Positions 9,339 to 19,624 are shown, counted from the first letter of the stretch. The stretch is DNA of 64,000 nucleotides from Vibrio sp. 99-70-13A1 (GCF_013114625.1 NZ_VTXD01000006.1:1-64000); one strand, 5' to 3'. Made by a program: numbers and translations. The notes: generated by a model not told the origin, from the sequence alone.

Positions 9339-11189
9339 ATGGATCAAAATCCGCAGTCACAGCTAAAATTACTTGTTATTAAAGGCAAGGAACAAGGCTA
9401 TCTGACCTACGCCGAAGTAAACGACCACCTACCTGCAGAAATTGTTGATTCTGAGCAGGTAGAAGACATTATTCAGATGATCAACGACATGGGTATTAAG
9501 GTAGTTGAAACTGCTCCTGATGCTGATGATCTTGCTCTAAATGATGACGATACCAATATAGATGAAGATGCAGCTGAAGCTGCTGCTGCCGCTCTATCAA
9601 GCGTAGAAAGCGAAATTGGTCGTACAACAGATCCCGTCCGCATGTACATGCGTGAAATGGGTACTGTTGAGCTACTAACTCGTGAAGGCGAAATCGATAT
9701 CGCTAAGCGTATCGAAGATGGTATTAACCAAGTTCAACTTTCAGTTGCTGAATACCCTGGCACTATTCCATATATCTTGGAACAGTTCGACAAGGTTCAA
9801 GCTGAAGAGCTACGCTTAACGGATCTAATCAATGGCTTCGTTGACCCTGATGATGACGGCACAGCCGCGCCAACAGCGACTCACATCGGTTCTGAACTTG
9901 CTGAAACTGATCTAAAAGATGAAGACGGCGAAAATAAAGAAGGCGAAGACGACGAAGACGAGGAAGAAGAAGACACAGGCATCGACCCTGAGCTTGCTCT
10001 TGAGAAGTTTACTGCTTTACGCACTAGCTACCAAAATCGTCAACTTGCAATCAATGAATATGGTCTTGACAGTCCGAAGGCAGTACTTGCAACAACAATG
10101 ATGCAAGATGTTTTCAAAGAGTTCCGTCTAACGCCGAAGCAATTTGATTACCTGGTAAAACAACTTCGAACTTCAATGGATCGTGTACGTACTCAAGAAC
10201 GCCTAATCATGCGTCAAACTGTTGAGTACGGCAAAATGCCGAAGAAATCTTTCATTGCACTATTTACTGGTAACGAATCTAGTGAAGCATGGTTAGATGA
10301 AGTATTAGCTTCTGACAAACCATACGCAGAAAAAATCAGACGCAATGAGCATGACATCCGTCGCTCTATTCAAAAACTAGACATTATTGAACGTGAAACA
10401 TCTTTAACAGTTCAAAGCATTAAAGATATCAGCCGTCGTATGTCTATCGGTGAAGCGAAAGCTCGCCGTGCGAAAAAAGAGATGGTTGAAGCAAACTTAC
10501 GTCTAGTAATCTCGATTGCTAAGAAGTACACAAACCGTGGTCTACAATTCCTGGATCTAATCCAAGAAGGTAACATCGGTCTGATGAAAGCCGTAGATAA
10601 GTTTGAATACCGTCGTGGTTACAAGTTCTCTACTTACGCTACTTGGTGGATCCGTCAAGCTATCACTCGTTCAATTGCCGACCAAGCTCGTACTATCCGT
10701 ATTCCGGTTCATATGATCGAAACGATCAACAAACTAAACCGTATCTCTCGTCAAATGCTACAAGAGATGGGTCGTGAGCCTCTTCCGGAAGAGCTTGCAG
10801 AACGCATGCAAATGCCTGAAGACAAGATTCGTAAAGTACTGAAAATCGCTAAAGAGCCAATCTCAATGGAAACACCTATCGGTGACGACGAAGATTCGCA
10901 CCTAGGTGACTTCATTGAAGATACAACTCTAGAGCTTCCACTAGACTCTGCGACAGCAACAAGTCTACGTGGCGCGACTAAAGATGTACTAGCAGGTCTA
11001 ACACCTCGTGAAGCAAAAGTACTGCGTATGCGTTTTGGTATCGATATGAACACAGACCACACTCTAGAAGAGGTTGGTAAACAGTTCGACGTTACTCGTG
11101 AACGTATCCGTCAGATTGAAGCAAAAGCACTTCGTAAGCTTCGTCACCCAAGCCGTTCAGAAACTCTGCGCAGCTTCTTAGACGAGTAA
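9339..11189 (+). CDS. rpoD: RNA polymerase primary sigma factor RpoD (sigma-70)
   Basis: Housekeeping sigma factor that directs RNA polymerase to -10/-35 promoters. The order is region 1.1 (residues 1-80), region 1.2 (about 95-130, [11 protein letters not shown]), the non-conserved insertion with an acidic stretch (about 195-215, rich in E and D), region 2 (about 375-450, including [13 protein letters not shown]), region 3, and region 4 with the helix-turn-helix [19 protein letters not shown] near the end. Length 616 is close to E. coli (613). It is the last gene of rpsU-yqeY-dnaG-rpoD and has a strong terminator 40 bases downstream. It may also have its own promoter in the 98-base dnaG-rpoD gap, where TTAGAATTTACGG precedes the gene, but I cannot place that firmly. 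Confidence 0.99.
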   Translation: MDQNPQSQLKLLVIKGKEQGYLTYAEVNDHLPAEIVDSEQVEDIIQMINDMGIKVVETAPDADDLALNDDDTNIDEDAAEAAAAALSSVESEIGRTTDPVRMYMREMGTVELLTREGEIDIAKRIEDGINQVQLSVAEYPGTIPYILEQFDKVQAEELRLTDLINGFVDPDDDGTAAPTATHIGSELAETDLKDEDGENKEGEDDEDEEEEDTGIDPELALEKFTALRTSYQNRQLAINEYGLDSPKAVLATTMMQDVFKEFRLTPKQFDYLVKQLRTSMDRVRTQERLIMRQTVEYGKMPKKSFIALFTGNESSEAWLDEVLASDKPYAEKIRRNEHDIRRSIQKLDIIERETSLTVQSIKDISRRMSIGEAKARRAKKEMVEANLRLVISIAKKYTNRGLQFLDLIQEGNIGLMKAVDKFEYRRGYKFSTYATWWIRQAITRSIADQARTIRIPVHMIETINKLNRISRQMLQEMGREPLPEELAERMQMPEDKIRKVLKIAKEPISMETPIGDDEDSHLGDFIEDTTLELPLDSATATSLRGATKDVLAGLTPREAKVLRMRFGIDMNTDHTLEEVGKQFDVTRERIRQIEAKALRKLRHPSRSETLRSFLDE

Positions 11190-11229
11190 TTACAGATTAA
11201 AGTGTGATTAACTTTTAATCAGAAAATAT

Positions 11230-11257
11230 AAAAGGTGAGCACTAGCTCACCTTTTTT
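11230..11257 (+). terminator. rpoD terminator
   Basis: AAAAGGTGAGC-acta-GCTCACCTTTTTT: an 11-base stem with a four-base loop and T-run. Confidence 0.9.
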
Positions 11258-11373
11258 GTATCCCACTGATTTAAGTGGTTAATATATAATCGCAATCCGT
11301 ACAATTTGTCTCTATAACCGCTATATCGAAGCTAGACACAGTAAAAAGCATCCCCTATAATCTATCCCCTATC

Positions 11374-11449
11374 GGCCCCTTAGCTCAGTGGTTAGAGCGC
11401 ACGACTCATAATCGTTCGGTCCCCAGTTCAAATCTGGGAGGGGCCACCA
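11374..11449 (+). tRNA. ileX: tRNA-Ile2 (anticodon CAU, lysidine type)
   Basis: A 76-base cloverleaf with encoded CCA: acceptor GGCCCCT/AGGGGCC, D-arm GCTC...GAGC, anticodon loop CTCATAA, T-arm CCCAG-TTCAAAT-CTGGG. A CAT anticodon could be Met, but the acceptor, D-arm and anticodon loop match E. coli ileX, which also lies near rpoD. TilS would convert C34 to lysidine so that it reads AUA. Position 27-43 is C-T, a mismatch at the top of the anticodon stem (G-U in the E. coli gene). Confidence 0.93.
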
Positions 11450-11453
11450 AATT

Positions 11454-11490
11454 AAAAAAGCCAGAACAGTTTACGCTGCTCTGGCTTTTT
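11454..11490 (+). terminator. Terminator of the tRNA-Ile2 gene
   Basis: AAAAAGCCAGA-a-CAG / CTG-c-TCTGGCTTTTT with loop TTTACG, starting 5 bases after the CCA end. Confidence 0.88.
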
Positions 11491-11562
11491 GCTTTCTAGG
11501 CACTTTATATCTTCCAGCCGACATTTACGTACTGGTCGCTGCATAACTAGACTATAAATAAA

Positions 11563-11587
11563 AAACGAGAGCACTAGGCTCTCGTTT
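11563..11587 (-). terminator. Probable glmS terminator
   Basis: AAACGAGAG / CTCTCGTTT with a 7-base loop; on the minus strand it is followed by a T-rich run. It lies about 195 bases past the glmS stop, so it implies a long 3' untranslated region. Confidence 0.65.
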
Positions 11588-11782
11588 ATTCCAGTCAGCA
11601 ACAAAGCAAAGATGGTATCGACTTTATTAGTAGTTGATTACCCGCATCTATAAAGTTAGCAGCTTTAGGCTTTATTCAAATTGAATCTTCCATAAGCTGC
11701 GACCAATAAATTATTTAACACCACAAATAAATGTAATATTACATTGCCAAATCAATAGCCAACCTCTCATTACTACTGAATA

Positions 11783-13615
11783 TTATTCGACTGTAACGGC
11801 CTTCGCTAAGTTACGAGGCTGATCGACATCAGTACCTTTAATCAAAGCAACATGGTAAGACAATAATTGCATTGGTACTGTGTAGTAGATTGGCGCTGTA
11901 ATTTCGCTTACATGTGGCATTTTGATGATTTTCATATTTTCATCACCTTCAAAGCCTGCATCTGCATCTGCAAATACATACAGTAAACCACCACGAGCAC
12001 GAACTTCTTCTACGTTCGATTTCAGCTTCTCTAAAAGATCATTGCTAGGAGCAACGACGACTACAGGCATATCAGCATCAATAAGTGCTAATGGGCCGTG
12101 CTTCAGCTCGCCAGCAGCGTATGCTTCAGCATGAATGTATGAGATCTCTTTAAGTTTTAGAGATGCTTCCATTGCAATTGGGTAGAACTCGCCACGACCT
12201 AAGAATAGTGTGTGATGCTTGTCTGCAAAGTCAGGTGCTAATGCTTCAATCTCTTTGTCTAGAGTAAGCGCTTGTTCAATATGAGCAGGAAGTTCATGCA
12301 GTGCTTTTACGATCTCAGCTTCTTTCTCTTCATTGATACGACCTTGTAGACGGCCAATTGAAGTTACCATCATTAGCATCGCAGCTAATTGAGTCGTAAA
12401 TGCTTTCGTTGATGCCACACCAATTTCAGTTCCAGCACGAGTCATGAAAGCAAAATCAGATTCGCGAACAAGAGAAGAGCCCGCAACATTACAGATTGTC
12501 ATTGCTGACATGTAGCCTTTCTCTTTTGCAAGACGAAGTGCAGCCAATGTATCAGCAGTTTCACCAGACTGTGAAAGAGTAACAAGCAAGCTATTTGGAC
12601 GTACAACGAAATCACGGTAGCGGAACTCAGATGCGATTTCCACATCACAACTCACACCTGCTAGTGACTCAAACCAGTAGCGCGCAGCCATACCAGAGTT
12701 GTAAGAAGTACCACAAGCAATAATCTGAACATGTTCAACTTTACTTAAGATCTCTTCAGCTCTAACGCCAATAGCACTTGTGATAACAGAGGTATCTGAA
12801 ATACGACCTTCCATTGTGTTAATCAAAGCTGTTGGTTGCTCAAAAATTTCTTTTTGCATGAAGTGACGGTACTCACCTTTGTCACCAGCGTCATGCTCTG
12901 CATTAGATTCAGTAATTTCACGCTCAACCTGCTCACCACTTTCATCAAAAACAGTGACTTCACGACGAGTAATTTCAGCTACATCACCTTCTTCAAGGTA
13001 CATGAAACGACGAGTCACGCTTAATAGTGCAAGTTGATCTGATGCAAGGAAGTTTTCACCCACACCAAAACCAATAACAATTGGGCTACCAGAGCGAGCT
13101 ACAACAATGCGGCTTGGATCTTTACGATCAACCGCAACTGTGCCGTATGCACCTTCTAGCTGTTTAGCTGTCTTTTGAAGTGCTTCAATAAGAGAAGCTG
13201 AAGTACGCAATTCCCACTCAACTAGGTGAGCAATCACTTCAGTATCAGTTTGAGAAGTAAACTCGTAACCACGACCTTGTAATAAAGTACGCAGCTCTTC
13301 ATGGTTTTCAATGATGCCATTATGAACGACAGCTACATCACCAGACGTGTGTGGGTGAGCATTCGCTTCAGATGGCTCACCATGAGTAGCCCAACGAGTG
13401 TGAGCGATACCAGTACCACCAACAACATCTTGAGAATTTACTGCATCAGCAAGTTCTTGAACTTTACCTAAACGGCGAACTCGAGTCAGGTTACTTTCAG
13501 AATCAACAACTGCTACGCCTGCCGAATCATACCCGCGGTATTCTAAACGGCGTAAGCCTTCTACTAAAATTTCAGCGACATCACGTTGTGCTACAGCACC
13601 TACTATTCCACACAT
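11783..13615 (-). CDS. glmS: Glutamine--fructose-6-phosphate aminotransferase GlmS
   Basis: Makes glucosamine-6-phosphate from fructose-6-phosphate and glutamine, the entry to peptidoglycan, LPS and chitin-type amino sugars. The N-terminal glutaminase begins MCGIVGAV, with Cys2 as nucleophile after Met removal, then [13 protein letters not shown] and HTRWATHG. Two SIS domains follow (about 285-600), with [10 protein letters not shown] and STKAFTTQ marking sugar-phosphate binding. It ends in the expected [13 protein letters not shown]. Length 610 is normal. A DeoR-type regulator lies 103 bases upstream on the same strand, so co-transcription is possible. No GlmS ribozyme is expected or seen. 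Confidence 0.98.
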   Translation of the reverse strand: MCGIVGAVAQRDVAEILVEGLRRLEYRGYDSAGVAVVDSESNLTRVRRLGKVQELADAVNSQDVVGGTGIAHTRWATHGEPSEANAHPHTSGDVAVVHNGIIENHEELRTLLQGRGYEFTSQTDTEVIAHLVEWELRTSASLIEALQKTAKQLEGAYGTVAVDRKDPSRIVVARSGSPIVIGFGVGENFLASDQLALLSVTRRFMYLEEGDVAEITRREVTVFDESGEQVEREITESNAEHDAGDKGEYRHFMQKEIFEQPTALINTMEGRISDTSVITSAIGVRAEEILSKVEHVQIIACGTSYNSGMAARYWFESLAGVSCDVEIASEFRYRDFVVRPNSLLVTLSQSGETADTLAALRLAKEKGYMSAMTICNVAGSSLVRESDFAFMTRAGTEIGVASTKAFTTQLAAMLMMVTSIGRLQGRINEEKEAEIVKALHELPAHIEQALTLDKEIEALAPDFADKHHTLFLGRGEFYPIAMEASLKLKEISYIHAEAYAAGELKHGPLALIDADMPVVVVAPSNDLLEKLKSNVEEVRARGGLLYVFADADAGFEGDENMKIIKMPHVSEITAPIYYTVPMQLLSYHVALIKGTDVDQPRNLAKAVTVE

Positions 13616-13718
13616 GGTTATACTCCATTAATTTTGGTTATTCCTACAGCAGCAAGCAAAAGCCAATCTATAAAGATTAAATGTAGGACGTTAAATTGAT
13701 ATTTTTATTAAATTTGAT

Positions 13719-14489
13719 TTAAACCGGCTTGGTTAAGATCACTCGAACTTGATGCGACTCAATGGTCGCTTTAGCTTCTTGGGCTAATTCTGCGTCTGTA
13801 ATCAATACATCTATGTGTTGCCAAGCCAATTCTAGATTAGGTATTTTTCTTCCAACTTTCTCGGACTCCACCATGACGATAACTTCACGAGAAACTTCAG
13901 CCATAACTTTACTAAGACCAACTAATTCATTGAACGTGGTTGTTCCTCGTTCCAAATCAATACCGTCAGCACCGATAAAAAGTTGATCAAAATCGTAAGC
14001 CCGTAACACAGACTCAGCGACTTGGCCCTGAAATGATTCAGAATGGGTATCCCATGTTCCACCTGTCATTAATAAAGTGGGTTCACTTTCCAATTCATTT
14101 AAAGCGCTAGCGACATGTAATGAGTTAGTCATGACAACTAAGCCACGCTTACCATTTAATTGCTGAATTAGTGCTCCTGTCGTACTACCACTATCAATAA
14201 CAATACGATTATGGTCACGAATCAGCTCAGCAGCGGCACTTGCAAGAGAAATCTTTCGATTCGAAACCTTGTGACTCATTTCATCACTTGCGACTTCCTT
14301 TGGTAATGCAATCGCTCCGCCATAACGGCGTAAAAGCTGACCATTTTTCTCAAGAGACGCGAGATCCTTTCTAATTGTGACTTCAGAGGTTTCAAACTTA
14401 GCGGATAATTCATCAACACTAACCTCGCCTTTTTCATTTACGAGGCTAGAAATCGTATGTCTTCTAAGCTGAGTGTTTCGTTTCGACAT
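13719..14489 (-). CDS. DeoR/GlpR-family transcriptional regulator upstream of glmS
   Basis: A 256-residue sugar-phosphate-responsive repressor. The N-terminal winged helix is RRHTISSLVNEKGEVSVDEL followed by TSEVTIRKDLASLEKNG and the family hallmark RRYGGA. The C-terminal DeoRC sensor domain (about 75-250) has IVIDSGSTTGAL and FIGADGIDLERG, the phosphosugar-binding loops. Its fixed position before glmS suggests control of amino-sugar synthesis or use, possibly in response to glucosamine-6-phosphate; that is inference. Upstream, three TTTCGAT/ATCGAAA words in 57 bases (14508-14564) are candidate operators for autoregulation. Confidence 0.93.
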   Translation of the reverse strand: MSKRNTQLRRHTISSLVNEKGEVSVDELSAKFETSEVTIRKDLASLEKNGQLLRRYGGAIALPKEVASDEMSHKVSNRKISLASAAAELIRDHNRIVIDSGSTTGALIQQLNGKRGLVVMTNSLHVASALNELESEPTLLMTGGTWDTHSESFQGQVAESVLRAYDFDQLFIGADGIDLERGTTTFNELVGLSKVMAEVSREVIVMVESEKVGRKIPNLELAWQHIDVLITDAELAQEAKATIESHQVRVILTKPV

Positions 14490-14919
14490 TTAAAAAAGAC
14501 CAAATTGTTTCGATTTGAAACTTATTATAGTTACATCGAAACTATTTAGTCTATTTATTTCGATCTAAAAAATTAATCTTTTGACATAAAACCTTGTCCT
14601 AAGACAATTGTTAAGCAGTGATATTGAGTTGATTCGGTGGTAGAATCCGCACCCGAAAAGAAAAAAAATTACAGAACTGACCGTTATTTTTCTGCAACTT
14701 TCACCTGTTATGTTGGTGTAAGTCACAGAAACCCGATGCTGAATCAAAACAGTTTGGTCATAAAATGACTAAACTTGATGAAAGACTTACAACTCTGAAG
14801 GGTAATTGCGACACTCATAATCTTATCAACAGGCACAAAATGTTGGAGTTATTTAGTGAGCACCTTTAGACAATAGATAAATTTCAAATTGTAACAATAC
14901 TTACCGGAGAGTACCTTCC
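14490..14919. promoter_or_regulatory. deoR-type regulator / pykF divergent control region
   Basis: 430 bases, no gene. Left half: GTTTC-GATTT-GAAAC at 14507-14521, ATCGAAA at 14535-14541 and TTTCGAT at 14558-14564, candidate DeoR-type sites. Right half: GCTGAATCAAAACAG at 14738-14752 resembles the left part of a Cra (FruR) site, and GTCAT-aaa-ATGAC lies at 14756-14768. CGGAGAGTACC is the pykF ribosome site. None of these sites has been tested. Confidence 0.45.
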
Positions 14920-16329
14920 ATGAAAAAGACCAAAATCGTATGTACGATTGGCCCTAAAACTGAATCTGTAGAGAAGCTAACTGAACTAGTTGATGCTGGC
15001 ATGAACGTTATGCGTCTAAACTTCTCTCACGGTGATTTCGCAGAGCACGGCACACGTATCGCGAACTTCCGTAAAGTAATGGAAAACAAAGGTGAGCAAC
15101 TTGCTATCCTTCTAGATACTAAAGGTCCAGAAATTCGTACTATCAAATTAGAAGATGGTAACGACGTAGATCTAGTAGCTGGTCAAGAGTTCACTTTCAC
15201 AACTGACTCAACAGTTGTTGGTAACAAAGACGTAGTAGCAGTAACTTACCTAGGTTTTGCAAAAGACCTTACAGCAGGTAACACAATTCTTGTTGATGAC
15301 GGCCTAATCGAAATGGAAGTTATCGCAACAACAGAAACTGAAGTTAAGTGTAAAGTTCTTAACAACGGTGCTCTAGGCGAAAACAAAGGTGTTAACCTTC
15401 CTGGCGTTTCTGTTCAACTTCCTGCTCTTTCTGAGAAAGACAAAGCTGACCTTAAGTTTGGTTGTGAGCAAGGCGTAGATTTCGTTGCAGCTTCTTTCAT
15501 CCGTAAAGAAGACGATGTTAAAGAAATCCGTGAGCTTCTAAACGCTAACGGCGGCGAAAACATCCACATCATTTCTAAGATTGAAAACCAAGAAGGTGTT
15601 GATAACTTCGATTCAATCCTTGAAGCTTCTGACGGCATCATGGTTGCTCGTGGTGACCTAGGTGTTGAAATCCCAGCTGAAGAAGTAATCTTCGCTCAGA
15701 AAATGATGATCGAGAAGTGTAACCGTGCACGTAAGATGGTTATCACTGCAACTCAAATGCTTGACTCTATGATCAGCAACCCACGTCCAACTCGCGCAGA
15801 AGCGGGTGACGTTGCGAACGCAATCATGGATGGTACTGATGCAGTAATGCTTTCTGGCGAAACTGCTAAAGGTAAGTACCCAGTTGAAGCTGTTACTATC
15901 ATGGCTCAAATTGCTAACCGTACTGATGGCGCTCTTAAAGCAGAACTTGGTTCTCGCCTAGACAGCCCTCGCCTACGTATCACTGAAGCAGTATGTAAAG
16001 GTGCTGTAGACACAGCAGAGAAGCTAGCTGCTCCTCTAATCGTTGTTGCTACTGAAGGCGGTAAGTCTGCACGTTCAGTACGTAAGTACTTCCCAACTGC
16101 AAACATTCTGGCTCTTACTACAAACCAGAAGACAGCTGCTCAGCTAGTTCTAACTAAAGGTGTTACACCAGTAGTTGTTGAATCTATCGCAAGCACTGAT
16201 GCTTTCTACATTGATGGTAAAGAAATTGCTCTACAATCTGGTCTTGGTAAAAAAGGCGATATCGTAGTAATGGTTTCTGGTGCTCTAGTTGCTTCTTGCA
16301 CTAACACTGCATCTGTACAAGTTCTATAA
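14920..16329 (+). CDS. pykF: Pyruvate kinase I (PykF)
   Basis: Converts phosphoenolpyruvate and ADP to pyruvate and ATP; the PykF type is activated by fructose-1,6-bisphosphate. The N-terminus [16 protein letters not shown] is the same as in E. coli PykF as I recall it, and long blocks match: [42 protein letters not shown] and TATQMLDSM. The C-terminal allosteric domain retains [13 protein letters not shown] and [10 protein letters not shown]. At 469 residues it is about one shorter than E. coli PykF. Codon use looks strongly biased, as for a highly expressed gene. It is monocistronic, with a strong terminator. Confidence 0.98.
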   Translation: MKKTKIVCTIGPKTESVEKLTELVDAGMNVMRLNFSHGDFAEHGTRIANFRKVMENKGEQLAILLDTKGPEIRTIKLEDGNDVDLVAGQEFTFTTDSTVVGNKDVVAVTYLGFAKDLTAGNTILVDDGLIEMEVIATTETEVKCKVLNNGALGENKGVNLPGVSVQLPALSEKDKADLKFGCEQGVDFVAASFIRKEDDVKEIRELLNANGGENIHIISKIENQEGVDNFDSILEASDGIMVARGDLGVEIPAEEVIFAQKMMIEKCNRARKMVITATQMLDSMISNPRPTRAEAGDVANAIMDGTDAVMLSGETAKGKYPVEAVTIMAQIANRTDGALKAELGSRLDSPRLRITEAVCKGAVDTAEKLAAPLIVVATEGGKSARSVRKYFPTANILALTTNQKTAAQLVLTKGVTPVVVESIASTDAFYIDGKEIALQSGLGKKGDIVVMVSGALVASCTNTASVQVL

Positions 16330-16355
16330 AAAGTAAATAACTTTACATAGAATAT

Positions 16356-16383
16356 AAAAAGAGGGCTTATGCCCTCTTTTTTT
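16356..16383 (+). terminator. pykF terminator
   Basis: AAAAAGAGGGC-ttat-GCCCTCTTTTTTT, about 26 bases past the stop. Confidence 0.92.
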
Positions 16384-16517
16384 ATGAATCAAATCTTGCC
16401 TAATTTTTCAGTACGCTGTATTATCACACCAGAATCACGTACTGTTATTTTCCTATTCTACTCATGACAAATCAGAAAATTGACAGACAAAAATCCAAGA
16501 AAGATTGAGAGTGTGTA

Positions 16518-17177
16518 ATGTCTAGTCCAACTCTAACTGACAAAGTAGCAAAGATGATTCGCCAAGATATTTTGAACGGCGATCTACGTCCCGGTCAAAA
16601 GCTTGTTGTTGCAGAATTAAAAGAAAAATATTGCGTTGGTGCTTCACCAATACGTGAAGCTTTAGTTCAATTGTCTTGGAGCAAGTACGTTAAGCTAGAG
16701 CCACAAAAAGGTTGCTGGGTTGCTCCTGTATCAAAGGAAGAATTGAACGACTTGTACGAAAGCCTACGTGTTGTATCTTCCGTTTTATTGAAAAAAGCTA
16801 TTGCTGCTGGCGATGAAAGCTGGGAATTGGAAGTACTAACGTCTTACCACAAGCTTTCACGTATTCAGAACGTTGTTGAAGAATTCGATAGTGCGGAATG
16901 GGAAGAGCGTCATCAACAGTTCCATGTTGCGCTTCTTGAGGGTGCTGACTCTAAGAACATGTTTGAGTTCTTTAGCGACTTAATTAATCAGGTTAAGCGA
17001 TACCGCTTCCTAGCATTAACTGAAAACTCAGTCTCCGATGACTTGTTTAACATCGATGAGCATGAAATGATCATGAAACTAGTACTAGCAAAAAACTCAG
17101 AACAAGCTGCGGAGTTACTGGATAGCCACCTTCATGGCTCAATGAAGCGTATTGAGCAAGTGATTGAAGCTGCTTAA
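16518..17177 (+). CDS. GntR-family (FCD/FadR subfamily) transcriptional regulator
   Basis: A 219-residue metabolite-responsive regulator. The N-terminal winged helix (about 5-70) shows VAKMIRQDILNGDLRPGQKL and VGASPIREALVQL, the GntR signature. The C-terminal all-helical FCD domain (about 80-215) has EERHQQFHVAL and DEHEMIMKLV, with histidines in positions used for metal or ligand in this class. No neighbouring catabolic operon identifies the effector; the position after pykF suggests a link to central carbon use, which is only inference. It has its own terminator. Confidence 0.92.
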   Translation: MSSPTLTDKVAKMIRQDILNGDLRPGQKLVVAELKEKYCVGASPIREALVQLSWSKYVKLEPQKGCWVAPVSKEELNDLYESLRVVSSVLLKKAIAAGDESWELEVLTSYHKLSRIQNVVEEFDSAEWEERHQQFHVALLEGADSKNMFEFFSDLINQVKRYRFLALTENSVSDDLFNIDEHEMIMKLVLAKNSEQAAELLDSHLHGSMKRIEQVIEAA

Positions 17178-17192
17178 CAAATAAATTGATAT

Positions 17193-17222
17193 AAAAACGG
17201 AGCTATTCAGCTCCGTTTTTTT
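17193..17222 (+). terminator. Terminator of GntR-family gene
   Basis: AAAAACGGAGCT-attc-AGCTCCGTTTTTTT, 16 bases after the stop. Confidence 0.9.
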
Positions 17223-17410
17223 ACCACCCAAAAAACTCTTTGTGGTGAGTATTGAGCAGTAATACCATCAATAAAAAGTACAATGCACTTAACTTAAAGC
17301 CAAGTATCGCCAGTGTACCTATTGTGATTCTCACTAAGCAATCGACATACATACCAAGCCTCTCAAAACCAGATAGTATGATCCCCAAATCTATTCACCT
17401 TAAACAATCC

Positions 17411-17437
17411 CAATAAGCAATAAGCAATAAGCAATAA
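17411..17437. repeat. 7-bp tandem repeat (CAATAAG), about 3.9 units
   Basis: Three exact CAATAAG units and a fourth ending CAATAAT, in the non-coding spacer. Confidence 0.85.
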
Positions 17438-17740
17438 TTCAAATTATCTAATGTTACTCATGGCTTATTAGAATTGATTAATCATGTACTGATTAACGCT
17501 ATTCCGTACAAGTAAAACTATCCATCAACGACAACAACAGAATAAAAGCTCAGGATCTTTCCCATAATTCAGTTTAGTGAAGCATTAGACTTTAGTCTAA
17601 TGCTCATAAATTAATGACGGGAGGAATTACAGAGTGAAGCTGTTATCAGAGGTCATTACGGAAAGCTTGAGGGCAAACAATCAACAATCATAGGGAGGTT
17701 TAAATAGAACTGGAGGAAATGATAACTGTGTAGCGTAAAA

Positions 17741-19624
17741 CTAAGCGATATCGTCTTGGCTGCCACACAAAGAAACTTGGTTTCGACCTGAAGATTTGGA
17801 TTCATACAAAGCAATATCCGCACACTTATACGAACGAGTACTGTTATTCGTTAAATCAGTAAAGCCAATACTGATTGTCACTTTCGTTCCATCGGTTTGC
17901 TCAACTTGTTCTCTCAAACGATTAAGTACCAACTGTGCCTCAGCTAACGATGTATGAGGCATGAGCAAAGCAAACTCCTCACCTCCAACTCGAGCAACAA
18001 AGTCAGTAGTGCGCAGGCTTGTCACTAACAATTGTGCGACGGCTTGAATCACTCTATCGCCTTCATCGTGCCCTAGCTCATCATTAATACGCTTAAAGTG
18101 GTCGATATCAACAAGAGCTAAGCAAGTGGTTGCTTCATTTGGGTAGCGTTCACATAAACGAGCGTGGTATTCAAGTTGCTCTTCGAACTTTCTCCTGTTC
18201 CACAACTGGCTAAGAGAATCACGTTCACTTAGGACTCGTAGCCTATCTTCTAGCTCTTTACGGTCTGATATATCGACTAACGAGGTGATAAAATAGCTTG
18301 CCTTATTTGACGCATTTTTGATGACATGTACACGCATAATCGCAGTAAAAGGAAAGCGTAATTTTGTTTTACACGTCACCTCACCTTCCCAAACGTCATC
18401 TTCAGCTAAATGCGTCCAAATACGTTTGACGGCTCCGATATCGTCGGTATTTTCGAATAAAATCTTCAGAGCATTCTTACCTTCAAGAGAGGCACTACCG
18501 TACCCAGTCATACTCTCAAATTCATTATTCACCATGAGCGTTCGATGGGATTTATCTGAAATCATCACAGCAGACATACCATTCAATGCTGCTCTCGCCA
18601 GCTTACTTTCAATATTTCTGCGGCGATAGTGAACAACGAGAAAAGCCACAGGTATAGCAAAAATCAACATTGCAAAAAGTACAATAACTTGCTCTTTAGC
18701 TAAGTCATCCAAATCTCTTTCTGCTTTTTGCAAAAGTTGTGTTTCATTTAGTTGAACTACTAAAAATAGCTTTTGCTTTGCCGCTAAACTCACCTTATTG
18801 AAAGCAAACAAATTATTATCTTCAAAGACATAACCGGTTTGTTCTTCTGAAATATGTTCCCATAATTTAGGCGCAATATTTTTAAGGTTGAATGCTTTTC
18901 GCTCTGGGATAGAGTCACCAAATAGCTTACTACTATTGTGGCTGGCAATGTAATAGCCCGATTCATTAACCACTTCGGCTCTTACATCATGATCTGGAGA
19001 GAAATTTAGTCTTGAAGCTAGATTCCAAACATCGATATTAATCACAAGGTAACCCACGACCTGACCTTTAGCGGATACGGGGGTAATAATTCTTAAAACG
19101 GGTTTATAAGGATAAACAAGTTCACCATGGTCGGTTTCAAGCTCAATCCCCCAAGCGCTAATTTCTTCATCGCGTAAGGTTTTCGCATAACTGAAGTAGC
19201 TTTTTTGAGACTTATCTTGCAGACGCTCAGACACCGTTACAATTCCATCAGAGAAGGAATAATTCATTCGTACCTGTTCAATACCGTTCAAATCCAGCAA
19301 GTGAATTTGGGTATACCACTTTTGGTTACTTAAAACCGATTCCCATACTTCCTCTAATACTTTCTTATTTTGAATAGACGGAGAAGTAGAAAACTCGATC
19401 AAACGCTGGCTATGGCTAAGCAATTCCATGACTGAAATAAGTTGATCTCGCCAAACGCTATATTCACGCTCGGTATACACTAATTGATGTAGGGCTTGTT
19501 TTGCGGTGTTGTTGAAGCTTTGATGTTTAACATTCTGATAGCGTTGTAAGTAATACAAGCCAGCAGCAGAGCAAAAAGTGATGCTGATGATAAGAAGTGT
19601 AAACACTAATTTTTTGTTTCTCAT
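17741..19624 (-). CDS. Diguanylate cyclase with periplasmic sensor and PAS domain
   Basis: Predicted to make cyclic di-GMP. Order: membrane segment (about 8-26), periplasmic Cache-like sensor (about 40-300, including HLLDLNGIEQVRMNY and GYLVINIDVW), second membrane segment (about 310-330), PAS domain (about 345-460), GGDEF domain (about 465-620). The active-site signature is GGEEF at 547-551, a functional variant, and an RxxD product-inhibition site (RTTD, 538-541) lies exactly five residues before it, so feedback by c-di-GMP is likely. No EAL domain. Monocistronic; the ligand is unknown. Confidence 0.95.
   Translation of the reverse strand: MRNKKLVFTLLIISITFCSAAGLYYLQRYQNVKHQSFNNTAKQALHQLVYTEREYSVWRDQLISVMELLSHSQRLIEFSTSPSIQNKKVLEEVWESVLSNQKWYTQIHLLDLNGIEQVRMNYSFSDGIVTVSERLQDKSQKSYFSYAKTLRDEEISAWGIELETDHGELVYPYKPVLRIITPVSAKGQVVGYLVINIDVWNLASRLNFSPDHDVRAEVVNESGYYIASHNSSKLFGDSIPERKAFNLKNIAPKLWEHISEEQTGYVFEDNNLFAFNKVSLAAKQKLFLVVQLNETQLLQKAERDLDDLAKEQVIVLFAMLIFAIPVAFLVVHYRRRNIESKLARAALNGMSAVMISDKSHRTLMVNNEFESMTGYGSASLEGKNALKILFENTDDIGAVKRIWTHLAEDDVWEGEVTCKTKLRFPFTAIMRVHVIKNASNKASYFITSLVDISDRKELEDRLRVLSERDSLSQLWNRRKFEEQLEYHARLCERYPNEATTCLALVDIDHFKRINDELGHDEGDRVIQAVAQLLVTSLRTTDFVARVGGEEFALLMPHTSLAEAQLVLNRLREQVEQTDGTKVTISIGFTDLTNNSTRSYKCADIALYESKSSGRNQVSLCGSQDDIA

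Larger units (their letters stand above)
11450..11782. other. tRNA-Ile2/glmS convergent spacer
   Basis: 333 bases without a gene. It holds the tRNA terminator (11454-11490) and a second hairpin for glmS (11563-11587). The remaining sequence is AT-rich and I see nothing else in it. Confidence 0.6.
17178..17740. other. Gene-poor spacer with repeat, hairpin and short ORF
   Basis: 563 bases with no ordinary gene. Contents: GntR-gene terminator (17193-17222), a 7-bp tandem repeat (17411-17437), a perfect hairpin (17581-17604), and a 19-codon GTG-started reading frame with a strong ribosome site (17634-17693). The last lies head-on to the diguanylate cyclase gene. Confidence 0.5.

Noticed and set aside
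9919..10101. Lysine/threonine-rich frame inside rpoD
   Set aside because: It is the out-of-frame reading of the acidic rpoD insertion; no start signals.
17630..17700. Cyclic-di-GMP riboswitch suggested by GGGCAAAC
   Set aside because: The rest of the GEMM core (GNRA-tetraloop stem and second helix) is not present, and no gene follows on that strand.
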